Assembly: GCF_025655475.1 (NCBI RefSeq)
Contig: NZ_JAHTIK010000001.1
Span: forward strand, 5,275,132 to 5,318,096
Length of the DNA: 42,965 nucleotides
DNA from: Kitasatospora sp. DSM 101779
GTDB lineage: Bacteria; Actinomycetota; Actinomycetes; Streptomycetales; Streptomycetaceae
Direction: 5' to 3'
The position numbers and the translations under genes were made by a program. Shown one piece after another: positions 8,584 through 15,594 of the stretch (within the stretch, counting starts at the first letter, position 1; the number at the start of each line of letters is the position of its first letter). Below the pieces are notes generated by a model, which was not told the origin of the DNA, made no database searches, and saw only the letters and a program-made list of their open reading frames with translations.

Positions 8584-9446
8584 ACACCGTCGTCCTCCTC
8601 GTCTGTACGGGTCTGGGTCTGGGCGCTCTCTACTTCCTGGTGGCCTCCGGGCTGTCGCTGATCTTCGGTCTGATGGACGTGCTCAACTTCGCCCACGGAG
8701 CCCTGCTGTCGGTGGGCGCCTACGCGGCCTGGTGGGCCTCCGCCGAGGCGGGGGCCGGCTTCTGGTGGGCCGTGCTGTTCGGCACCGTGACGGGTACCGC
8801 TGCCTCCGTTCTGCTCGAACTGGCCGTGATCAGGCCCCTCTACAGTCGCCCTCGTGACCAGATCCTGGCCACCGTCGGCGTCGGCCTGGCGCTGCCCGCC
8901 CTGATCATGGGCATCTGGGGCGCCGACGCCCGTCCCTTCCAACCGCCGGCCGCACTCGCCGGCACCGTCTCGCTGCTCGGTGCGGTCGTTCCCGTCAACC
9001 GCTTCGTCCTGATGGGCGCTGCCCTCGTGGTCCTGGTGCTGCTGCGGCTCTTCCTGAGCCGGACCCGGTACGGCCTCGTCGTCCGGGCCGGTGTCGAGGA
9101 CCGCGCCATGGTCACGGCCCTCGGTATCGATGTGCGTCGCGCGTTCACCCTGGTCTTCGCCATCGGCGGAGCCGCCGCCGCGCTCGGCGGCGCGCTCGCC
9201 GGTCTCTACTTCGGTTCGGTCAACCCCGGTCAGGGCACCGGTCTTCTGATCTTCGCCTTCGTCGTGGTCGTCATGGGCGGCATGGGCTCGGTCACCGGTG
9301 CCGCCGTCGCATCGGCCGCAGTCGGCCTCGTCCAGCAGTTCGCCAATTACTACACCGCCGCCGGGCTGGGCGATCTCTCCGTCGTCGTACTCCTCGCCGT
9401 ACTTCTCCTCGTACGGCCCCGCGGACTCACCGGGAGGCTCGCGTGA
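8580..9446 (+). CDS. livH: HAAT-family ABC transporter permease (LivH-type)
   Basis: An inner-membrane permease of 288 residues with about 8 hydrophobic segments. The LivH signature GLSLIFGLMDVLNFAHG is at about residues 23-39 and the cytoplasmic coupling region around FSVNPGQG to GGMGSVTGA is present. ATG 8580 overlaps the livF stop (ATGA), with GGAGG about 10 bases upstream inside livF. It forms the transmembrane channel with the LivM-type permease that follows, which it overlaps by GTGA. Confidence 0.94.
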   Translation: MNTVVLLVCTGLGLGALYFLVASGLSLIFGLMDVLNFAHGALLSVGAYAAWWASAEAGAGFWWAVLFGTVTGTAASVLLELAVIRPLYSRPRDQILATVGVGLALPALIMGIWGADARPFQPPAALAGTVSLLGAVVPVNRFVLMGAALVVLVLLRLFLSRTRYGLVVRAGVEDRAMVTALGIDVRRAFTLVFAIGGAAAALGGALAGLYFGSVNPGQGTGLLIFAFVVVVMGGMGSVTGAAVASAAVGLVQQFANYYTAAGLGDLSVVVLLAVLLLVRPRGLTGRLA

Positions 9447-10660
9447 CCACCAAATCCTCGATCACGGGCACCGAGAGCCCGACGGGCGTCACAGTCACAG
9501 GGCCCGGCGGTACTTCTGACGGAGATTCTGGAACAACCGGACGGGGGCGCACCATCCCTCGAACAGGTGAATCATTCGGTGATGGCTCGACTGCGCTCCG
9601 TCGCGCACTACGCTGGTGGCCGATCGCCCTGCTGATCCTGTTCCTTGTCGCCCCATACAGTGCGCTTCCCGTTCCGGGGCTCCTCGACGGGCCGCTCGGC
9701 AGCCCCGGCAGCCTCCAACTGATCGCCCTGTGCCTGCTCTACGGGGCCCTGGCCACCGGTTACGACCTGCTCCTCGGCCGGACGGGCCTGCTCTCCTTCG
9801 GCCACGCCCTCTACTTCGCCGCGGGTCTCTACTGCACGGACCTCGCCATGCTCGAACTCCGCCTCCCCCTCCTGCCGGCCGCCGCCGTCGGCATCGCCTG
9901 CGCCACGCTGCTCGCCCTGCTGCTGGGTGCGGTCAGCCTCAGGGTCACCGGCATCGGCTTCTCCATGGTCACCCTCGCCTTCGCGCAGGCCGGGGCGATC
10001 CTCGTCCAACGCAACCCGGGTGGCCTCACCGGCGGTGAGGAGGGGCGCGCCGCCCCCGCCGACCTGCTGCCGTCCTCGCTGGTCGGCATCGGCAACACCG
10101 CCAACCTCTACTGGATCGCCCTCGGGTACCTCGTCCTCACCCTCGCGATCGTCCATTGCACCGTCGGCTCGCCGATCGGCCGGGTCTGGGCCGGCATCAG
10201 GGAGAACGAGCGGCGCGTCGAGGTCCTCGGCCTGCGGCCGTACGGCTACAAGCTGATCGCCTTCGTCGTGGCCGGGGCCCTGGCAGGCGCCGGCGGGGTC
10301 GTCCACCTGCTGCTGACCGGCGGCGCGACCCCGCAGTCCGCGACGTCCGACGCCACCCTCGCCCTGCTGGTCATGGTGGTGCTCGGCGGGTCCGGCACGC
10401 GTTGGGGTCCGCTGCTCGGTGGCCTCCTCTACACCTGGGCCGGCCACCGCCTCGGCGACCTCGCCAACTCCTCCGCGGTGGCCGACCTGCCCGCCGCGCT
10501 GCGTGTGCCGCTCTCCCAGCCGCTCTTCCTGCTCGGGGGCCTGTTCGTCCTCGTGGTCTACCTCCTGCCGGGCGGCCTGGCTAGACTGCCCGCCCGTCTG
10601 CGTGCCGCCCGCGCCGGCTCGGCCTTGCCTGTTCGAATCCGTGGAAATGAGGCAGCGTGA
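9443..10660 (+). CDS. livM: HAAT-family ABC transporter permease (LivM-type)
   Basis: The second membrane subunit, 405 residues. A hydrophilic Thr/Gly/Ser-rich N-terminal tail of about 50 residues precedes the first helix (WWPIALLILFLVAPY). The LivM block YDLLLGRTGLLSFGHAL and the coupling region GIRENERRVEVLGLRPY are clear, followed by GGSGTRWGPLLGG. GTG 9443 overlaps livH by 4 bp. The tail makes it longer than a standard LivM of about 330-350 residues, in line with other extended proteins in this operon. It overlaps the hydrolase gene by GTGA. Confidence 0.93.
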   Translation: MTTKSSITGTESPTGVTVTGPGGTSDGDSGTTGRGRTIPRTGESFGDGSTALRRALRWWPIALLILFLVAPYSALPVPGLLDGPLGSPGSLQLIALCLLYGALATGYDLLLGRTGLLSFGHALYFAAGLYCTDLAMLELRLPLLPAAAVGIACATLLALLLGAVSLRVTGIGFSMVTLAFAQAGAILVQRNPGGLTGGEEGRAAPADLLPSSLVGIGNTANLYWIALGYLVLTLAIVHCTVGSPIGRVWAGIRENERRVEVLGLRPYGYKLIAFVVAGALAGAGGVVHLLLTGGATPQSATSDATLALLVMVVLGGSGTRWGPLLGGLLYTWAGHRLGDLANSSAVADLPAALRVPLSQPLFLLGGLFVLVVYLLPGGLARLPARLRAARAGSALPVRIRGNEAA

Positions 10661-11562
10661 GCATCTCCGGAGGACCCGTGCACGACGAACTGTCCGTCCC
10701 CGTGCCCGGAGGCGACCTGGCCGTCCTGTGCTGGCCGGCCCGGGTGCCGGACGCACCCGCGGTGGTGGCCGTCCACGGCATCACCGCCAACGCCCTGGCC
10801 TGGGGCGAGATCGCCGACCGGCTGTCCGGCCGGCTCACCCTGGTCGCGCCGGACCTCCGGGGCCGGGCGGACAGCCGCGCGGTCGACGGACCGTTCGGCC
10901 TCGCCCGCCACGCGGACGACGTGGCCGCCGTCGTCCGCACCCTCGGCCTCGGCCCCGTCCAGTTGGTGGGGCACTCGATGGGGGCGTGGGTCTGCGCCCT
11001 CACCGCCGTGCGCCACCCGGAGCTGGTGAGCCGGGTGCTGCTGGTCGACGGAGCCGTGAGCTTCCCACTGCCGGCCGGGGTCCACGAGGACGACGCGCTG
11101 GCGGCCGTGCTCGGCCCCGCCCTCGCCCGGCTGTCCATGACCTTCCCGGACCGGCAGGCCTACCGGGAGTTCTGGCAGGCCCACCCCGCCTTCACCGGCG
11201 GCTGGACCGCCCGCATGGACGCCTACACCCAGCGCGACCTCATCGGGACGGAGCCCGAACTCCGCTCCTCCTGCGTCCCCGAGGCCATCCACCAGGACGG
11301 CCGTGAGGTGCTGCTGGACAAGGAGGCCGCTGCCGCCGTCCACCAACTGCCCTGCCCCGCAGAACTGCTCTGGGCCGAACGCGGGCTGCTCGACGAACCG
11401 CAGGGACTTTACGACGCTGCGCGACTCGGGGCTGCCGGCCTGGACGGAGCCCGCGTCCCCGCCGCCGCCGTCCCCGGTACCAACCACTACTCGATCATCG
11501 GCGGGGCGGACGGCGCCGACGCCGTGATCGACCGGCTGCTGCACGGCGCAGCAACCGACTGA
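10657..11562 (+). CDS. alpha/beta hydrolase, last gene of the transporter operon
   Basis: A 301-residue alpha/beta-fold hydrolase, probably cytoplasmic because no signal peptide is seen. The oxyanion region VAVHGITAN is near residues 38-46, the nucleophile elbow GHSMG places Ser107, and the catalytic histidine is probably in PGTNHYSI near residue 277. GTG 10657 overlaps livM by 4 bp; a GTG at 10678 is an alternative. Translational coupling to an importer suggests it acts on the imported compound or a derivative, such as an ester, lactone or amide. This is inference; the family is too broad to name a substrate. Confidence 0.88.
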   Translation: MSISGGPVHDELSVPVPGGDLAVLCWPARVPDAPAVVAVHGITANALAWGEIADRLSGRLTLVAPDLRGRADSRAVDGPFGLARHADDVAAVVRTLGLGPVQLVGHSMGAWVCALTAVRHPELVSRVLLVDGAVSFPLPAGVHEDDALAAVLGPALARLSMTFPDRQAYREFWQAHPAFTGGWTARMDAYTQRDLIGTEPELRSSCVPEAIHQDGREVLLDKEAAAAVHQLPCPAELLWAERGLLDEPQGLYDAARLGAAGLDGARVPAAAVPGTNHYSIIGGADGADAVIDRLLHGAATD

Positions 11563-11577
11563 CCTGCGGAGAAGTCC

Positions 11578-11619
11578 GTTGCCGGCTCGGAACCGTCAGG
11601 GACGGCCCGAGCCGGCAAC
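11578..11619. terminator. bipartite hairpin between the transporter operon and the deacetylase gene
   Basis: A perfect 13-bp outer stem (11578-11590 with 11607-11619) encloses a second stem CCGTC (11593-11597) with GACGG (11601-11605) and a 3-base loop. It lies between two convergent 3' ends, so it probably terminates both directions. The motif GCCGGCAACGGCAG recurs right after it. Confidence 0.8.
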
Positions 11620-11666
11620 GGCAGGCCGACAGCCGGCAACGGCAGATCGGCAGGGGAGGGGCCGGC

Positions 11667-12932
11667 TCAGCCCGCAGTCCCCAGGAAGCTCCCCCAGCCA
11701 CCCGTCGGCGCCTTGCCCACGCCCAGGGTGCGGAGCTTGCGCAGCGTCGACTGGTCCTGGACCTCCAGCCACTCGACCAACTGCCGGAAGGAGACCAGCC
11801 GGACGTCCGGCTTGCTGGCGATCTCCTTGATGGTGTCCTCCACGGCGTCCATGTAGATGCCGCCGTTCCACTGCTCGAAGTGGTTGCCGATGAACAGCGG
11901 CGCCCGGTTGGTGGTGTAGGCCCGGTTGAAGCCCGCCACGTAGGCGTCGCGGGCCTGGGCCCGCCACTCCGCGTGCTTCGACGGGTCGCCCTTGGTCGAG
12001 CCGTGCGACTGGTTGGCGAGGATGTTGTAGTCCATGGAGAGCACCTGGAAGCTGTGCCCGGGGAACGGGATGCCCTGCAGCGGGAAGTCCCAGATCTTCC
12101 CGTCCTGGACCTTCTGCGGCCAGATCTGCAGACCGCCGGGCGAACTCGCGTCGTACTTCCAGCCCAGCTTCGCCGCGGTCGGCAGCAGGCCCTTCTGGCC
12201 CTGCAGGCAGGGCGTGCGGCCGCCGATGAGCTCCTTCTTGTAGTCGAAGGGCAGCGGGTCGACGTCGGTGAAGCCGGTGTTCGTCCTCCACTGGGTGACG
12301 AACGACACGGCCTGCTGGATCTCGTTCTCCCAGTCCTCCGGCGTCCACTTGTTCACGGCGTTGCCGTCGTCGGGCTGCCGCGCGCAGAAGTGGCCGTTGA
12401 AGTGGGTGCCGATCTCGTGGCCGGCCAGCCAGGCCTGGCTGATCAGCTTGACGGTGTTGCGGACGGCGTTCGCGGAGAGGAACGGGATGTCCGACGCGCC
12501 GACGGGGTGACGCGGCGGGTGGTAGAGGCTCGACTTCTCCTTCGGCAGCGTGTAGATGCCGGAGAGGAAGAAGGTCATCGACGCCTTGTGCTCCTCCGCG
12601 ATCTTCAGGAAGCGGCTGAACTGTCCGTCGTCCGTGGCACCTGCGCCGTCCCAGGAGAACACCACGAACTGCGGCGGCTGCTCACCGGGCTTGAGCTTTT
12701 CGGGCTTGGGCTGGTTCGGCTGGGCGCCGGTGTCCGAGGTCGAGCCGTCCCCGAGCGGCGTGCCCTTGACGGGTTTGGCCGTCGAGGTGCTGCCGGCTCC
12801 GTCCCCGGAACCGCCGCCGGGCCCCGAGCCCTTGCCGTTCGCCCCGCCGCCGCTGCCACAGGCGGCGACAGCGCTCAGTGCCGCGGTGGCCGCCCCGGCA
12901 CTCAGCACAGCCCTGCGCGAGATGCTGCTCAT
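11667..12932 (-). CDS. Tat-exported lipoprotein with polysaccharide deacetylase-like (NodB) fold
   Basis: A 421-residue putative surface carbohydrate esterase. The signal carries the twin-arginine pattern SRRAVL (residues 5-10) and a lipobox-like AVAAC with Cys25, then a Gly/Ser-rich linker to about residue 85. In the NodB region, the usual TFDD motif is replaced by FSWDG: the metal-binding Asp appears kept (D95) but the catalytic-base Asp position is Trp94. The metal histidines HFNGH (H177, H181) are intact. ATG 12932 has GGGGAG 5 bases upstream; a longer frame to 12980 lacks a ribosome site. Family members de-N-acetylate cell-wall or exopolysaccharide, but activity here is uncertain given the changed motif. 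Confidence 0.82.
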   Translation of the reverse strand: MSSISRRAVLSAGAATAALSAVAACGSGGGANGKGSGPGGGSGDGAGSTSTAKPVKGTPLGDGSTSDTGAQPNQPKPEKLKPGEQPPQFVVFSWDGAGATDDGQFSRFLKIAEEHKASMTFFLSGIYTLPKEKSSLYHPPRHPVGASDIPFLSANAVRNTVKLISQAWLAGHEIGTHFNGHFCARQPDDGNAVNKWTPEDWENEIQQAVSFVTQWRTNTGFTDVDPLPFDYKKELIGGRTPCLQGQKGLLPTAAKLGWKYDASSPGGLQIWPQKVQDGKIWDFPLQGIPFPGHSFQVLSMDYNILANQSHGSTKGDPSKHAEWRAQARDAYVAGFNRAYTTNRAPLFIGNHFEQWNGGIYMDAVEDTIKEIASKPDVRLVSFRQLVEWLEVQDQSTLRKLRTLGVGKAPTGGWGSFLGTAG

Positions 12933-13355
12933 GGTCTCCCCTACCCGCGTGGTGCCCGCACCCAGCAGACGTCCGGACACCCAGGAGGCATCCGGACGGC
13001 GCCGACATAATCGGACAATTGATCTGTATTCCTGCTCAAGGATGTCATGAGCGCTCAGGTCGATACAGCGCGCCTGTCCACCCCCACGCCATCACGCAGG
13101 TCATACCCATGGTGGCTCCGCTGTCGACCGGACTGTTGCGGTCCTGAAACAGATCGTCGGACGGGCGGTCAGTCGATCGGCTGTCCGCGCGCTGCCCGCG
13201 CGCTGCCCGCGCGCTGCCCGCAGGTGGCCCACGGGTGGTCTGCGTGGCCCGCACACGACCCACGCGCAGCGACTGCACGACCCGTGCGCGGCCGACGCGA
13301 GGTCAGAGAGGTCCTTTGCGGCGAACGGGCCGGACGTGGCCGGCGACCCGAGCGG
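12933..13355. promoter_or_regulatory. 423-bp intergenic region upstream of the deacetylase-like gene
   Basis: No protein-like frame is visible. An AT-rich pocket for this genome (about 13004-13050, with CATAAT, CAATTG and TGTATT) is the likely site of the leftward promoter, but no consensus pair is convincing. Three exact 11-bp tandem repeats lie at 13187-13219. Confidence 0.45.
13187..13219. repeat. three exact 11-bp tandem repeats
   Basis: The unit GCGCGCTGCCC occurs at 13187-13197, 13198-13208 and 13209-13219, followed by a diverged fourth unit. It is non-coding, downstream of the DedA gene. Confidence 0.85.
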
Positions 13356-13955
13356 TCAGCAGGCCGCCGCGGCCCGACGCCGGCGCCGGACGACCCGGGC
13401 GATGCTGCCGCTGATGAGCGTTGCGGCCGCGCACGACACGGCCAGGCTCAGCCAGGCGGTGTCGAACCAGTGACTGTTGAGCCAGCCCAGGCTGACGATG
13501 TACGCGGCCCACACCACAGCCGCCAGAGCCGACCAGCGGAGGAAGACCCGCGACGAGGCCGGCGAGTGCCCGACCGCGAGGTCGAGGACGGTGCGGCCGG
13601 CCGGGACGAACCGGGCAATGATCACGATGACCGCCGCGGCCCGGCTGGTGCGCTGCGCCAGGCTGGCCTGCATCCGCTCCACGCTCGTCGCCAGCTCGGG
13701 GCGCCGCGCCAGGCGCCGCCGTACGGCCGGAGCGCCGCGCCGGGCCAGGTTCAGCAGCAGGAGGTCGCCCAGGAAGGAGGCCACGGCCACCCCGAGACCT
13801 AGCAGCAGGGGTGCGCCGTCCACCTCGGAGGTGCGGAGCACCGCGAGGATCACCAGCGTCCCGCTCGGCAGGAAGGGAAGGAAGGCGTCACCGAGCACGG
13901 CGCAGAGCGCCAGCGCGCATATCCATGACGGGCCGAGTACGGCTGCGGCGTCCAA
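13356..13955 (-). CDS. DedA-family (SNARE-associated/VTT domain) membrane protein
   Basis: A 199-residue inner-membrane protein. It shows the DedA features: an N-terminal re-entrant segment with DAFLPFLPSG, a GDLLLLNLARRG stretch near residues 63-74, the hallmark RFVPAGRT near residue 114, and two C-terminal helices ending in a basic tail. The family is linked to undecaprenyl-phosphate or phospholipid recycling and envelope homeostasis; the role of this copy is not known. TTG 13955 is chosen because GGAGGG lies 9 bases upstream. The gene stands alone, with 483 bp before the divergent LLM gene. Confidence 0.85.
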   Translation of the reverse strand: MDAAAVLGPSWICALALCAVLGDAFLPFLPSGTLVILAVLRTSEVDGAPLLLGLGVAVASFLGDLLLLNLARRGAPAVRRRLARRPELATSVERMQASLAQRTSRAAAVIVIIARFVPAGRTVLDLAVGHSPASSRVFLRWSALAAVVWAAYIVSLGWLNSHWFDTAWLSLAVSCAAATLISGSIARVVRRRRRAAAAC

Positions 13956-14438
13956 GGTCGAACTCCCTCCAGACCGCCCGGGGGAGAGCAGTGCTGCAGG
14001 GAGTAACGCTAGCGAGTCGAACTTTCATGCCATGAAGCACCCCCCGTGTGGCGCGGCTCACGGCCGGCCTGTGGTCGGCGTGGGCGTCACCGCGGATCTC
14101 GGCACCCCCGTCGTGCACACATGGCACGAGCCCCCGGGGCGGGGTGCCGCTCCGGGGGCTCGCGGGGACCATCGGTGCTGGTCCAGCCCGGTGGTCTTCG
14201 TCAGGAGCGCGGTGATGCATGCACCGCACTGATGAGCAACTTTGCCCGATGGTCGCACCTGACGCGACATCAGGAACTGGCGACTTCCCGCGCTGGCATG
14301 AAGTCGCCACCGCTGCCCGCCCCGGCGTTCGATCGGTTCGGGAACGAGGGAACACGTCCGCCCGGATCAGGGTTGTCCCCCGTCGTCGGTCGTCCGACCG
14401 GCGACCAGGGACCCGCAGCGACCAGGAGGACGGGCGGC
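13956..14438. promoter_or_regulatory. 483-bp divergent region between DedA and LLM monooxygenase genes
   Basis: No frame in this region looks like a protein. It holds a strong hairpin at 14127-14162 and must contain the promoters of both flanking genes, but I cannot identify convincing core promoter motifs. Confidence 0.4.
14127..14162. terminator. 11-bp hairpin in the DedA/LLM intergenic region
   Basis: CGAGCCCCCGG (14127-14137) pairs perfectly with CCGGGGGCTCG (14152-14162) around a 14-base loop. It resembles an intrinsic terminator but follows no recognised gene, so it may end an unannotated small RNA or act in a leader. Confidence 0.5.
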
Positions 14439-15536
14439 ATGAGCGGCGAGCACACAGGTGGAACACAGAACCACGCGGAGGCGGCGGCAGCCGACCCCGT
14501 CCGCGGACACGCCCGCGGGTCCGCGCCCGCCCCGCTCTCCATCCTCGACCTGGCCACCGTCGGCGCGGGCCACTCGCCGGCCGACGCCCTCGCCGCCACC
14601 ACCGAGCTGGCCAGGGCCGCCGAGGACTGGGGCTACCACCGCTTCTGGGTCGCCGAGCACCACGGCATGCCGGGCGTCGCCAGCTCGAACCCCGCGGTGC
14701 TCCTCGCCCACCTCGGCGCCCACACCCGCACCCTGCGCCTCGGCTCCGGCGGGGTGATGCTCCCCAACCACGCCCCGCTGACCATCGCCGAACAGTTCGG
14801 CCTGTTGGAGGCCCTGCACCCCGGCCGGATCGACCTCGGCCTCGGCCGGGCTCCCGGCACCGACCAGGCCACCGCCCGGGCGCTGCGCCGCGGACTCTCC
14901 GACGGCGCCGACGACTTCCCGCAGCAGTTGGCCGATCTCACCCACTTCCTCGACGGGGACTTCCCGGACGGCCACCCGTACGCGCGACTGCGTGCCGTCC
15001 CGCAGAGCGACGCCCGCCCGCCGATCTGGCTGCTCGGCTCCTCCGGCTTCAGCGCCCGCCTGGCCGGCCGGCTCGGCCTGCCCTTCGCCTTCGCCCACCA
15101 CTTCAGCGCGTCCAACACCGTTCCGGCGCTGGACCTCTACCGCAGCACCTTCCGGCCGTCCGCCGTCCTGGACGAGCCGTACGCACTGATCGGCGTCAGC
15201 GCGGTCGCCGCCGACCGGAAGGCCGAGGCGCTGCGCCTGGCCCGCTCCGCAGGCCTCGCCATGCTCCGGCTCCGCCAGGGCCGCCCCGGGCTGATCCCCA
15301 CCCCGGACGAGGCCGAGGCCCACCCCTACACCGAGATGGAGGCGGATTTCCTGGCGAGCTGGCTCGGCAACGTCGTCCTCGGCACCCCGGGGCAGGTGGC
15401 CGACGGCCTGGAGATCCTCCGCAAGCGGGTCGGCGCCGACGAACTCATGGTCACCTCGCACATTCACGGCCACGAGGCCCGCCACCGCTCGTACCGCCTG
15501 ATCGCCGAGGCGTATGGGCTGACCGCCGACCACTGA
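14439..15536 (+). CDS. LLM-class flavin-dependent oxidoreductase (MsnO8-like)
   Basis: A 365-residue bacterial-luciferase-like monooxygenase, expected to use reduced FMN or F420. After a hydrophilic N-terminus of about 30 residues, the barrel starts with PLSILDLATVGAGHSPADAL. The blocks YHRFWVAEHHGMPGVASSNP, LRLGSGGVMLPNHAPL and GRIDLGLGRAPGTD are diagnostic of the single-component alkanal monooxygenase-like (YhbW/MsnO8) group. ATG 14439 has AGGAGGA about 8 bases upstream. No partner flavin reductase is adjacent. It converges with the c-di-GMP gene 58 bp away; the gap carries a CCCGGTGATCC direct repeat and a small GGCCACCGGTGGC palindrome. The substrate is unknown. Confidence 0.9.
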   Translation: MSGEHTGGTQNHAEAAAADPVRGHARGSAPAPLSILDLATVGAGHSPADALAATTELARAAEDWGYHRFWVAEHHGMPGVASSNPAVLLAHLGAHTRTLRLGSGGVMLPNHAPLTIAEQFGLLEALHPGRIDLGLGRAPGTDQATARALRRGLSDGADDFPQQLADLTHFLDGDFPDGHPYARLRAVPQSDARPPIWLLGSSGFSARLAGRLGLPFAFAHHFSASNTVPALDLYRSTFRPSAVLDEPYALIGVSAVAADRKAEALRLARSAGLAMLRLRQGRPGLIPTPDEAEAHPYTEMEADFLASWLGNVVLGTPGQVADGLEILRKRVGADELMVTSHIHGHEARHRSYRLIAEAYGLTADH

Positions 15537-15594
15537 TCCGGACCCGGTGATCCAGGCCCGGTGATCCGGGGCCACCGGTGGCGGTGCCGTCCGA

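Noticed and set aside
14439..15536. LLM monooxygenase as part of a natural product cluster
   Set aside because: No biosynthetic, resistance or regulatory genes of such a cluster are adjacent.
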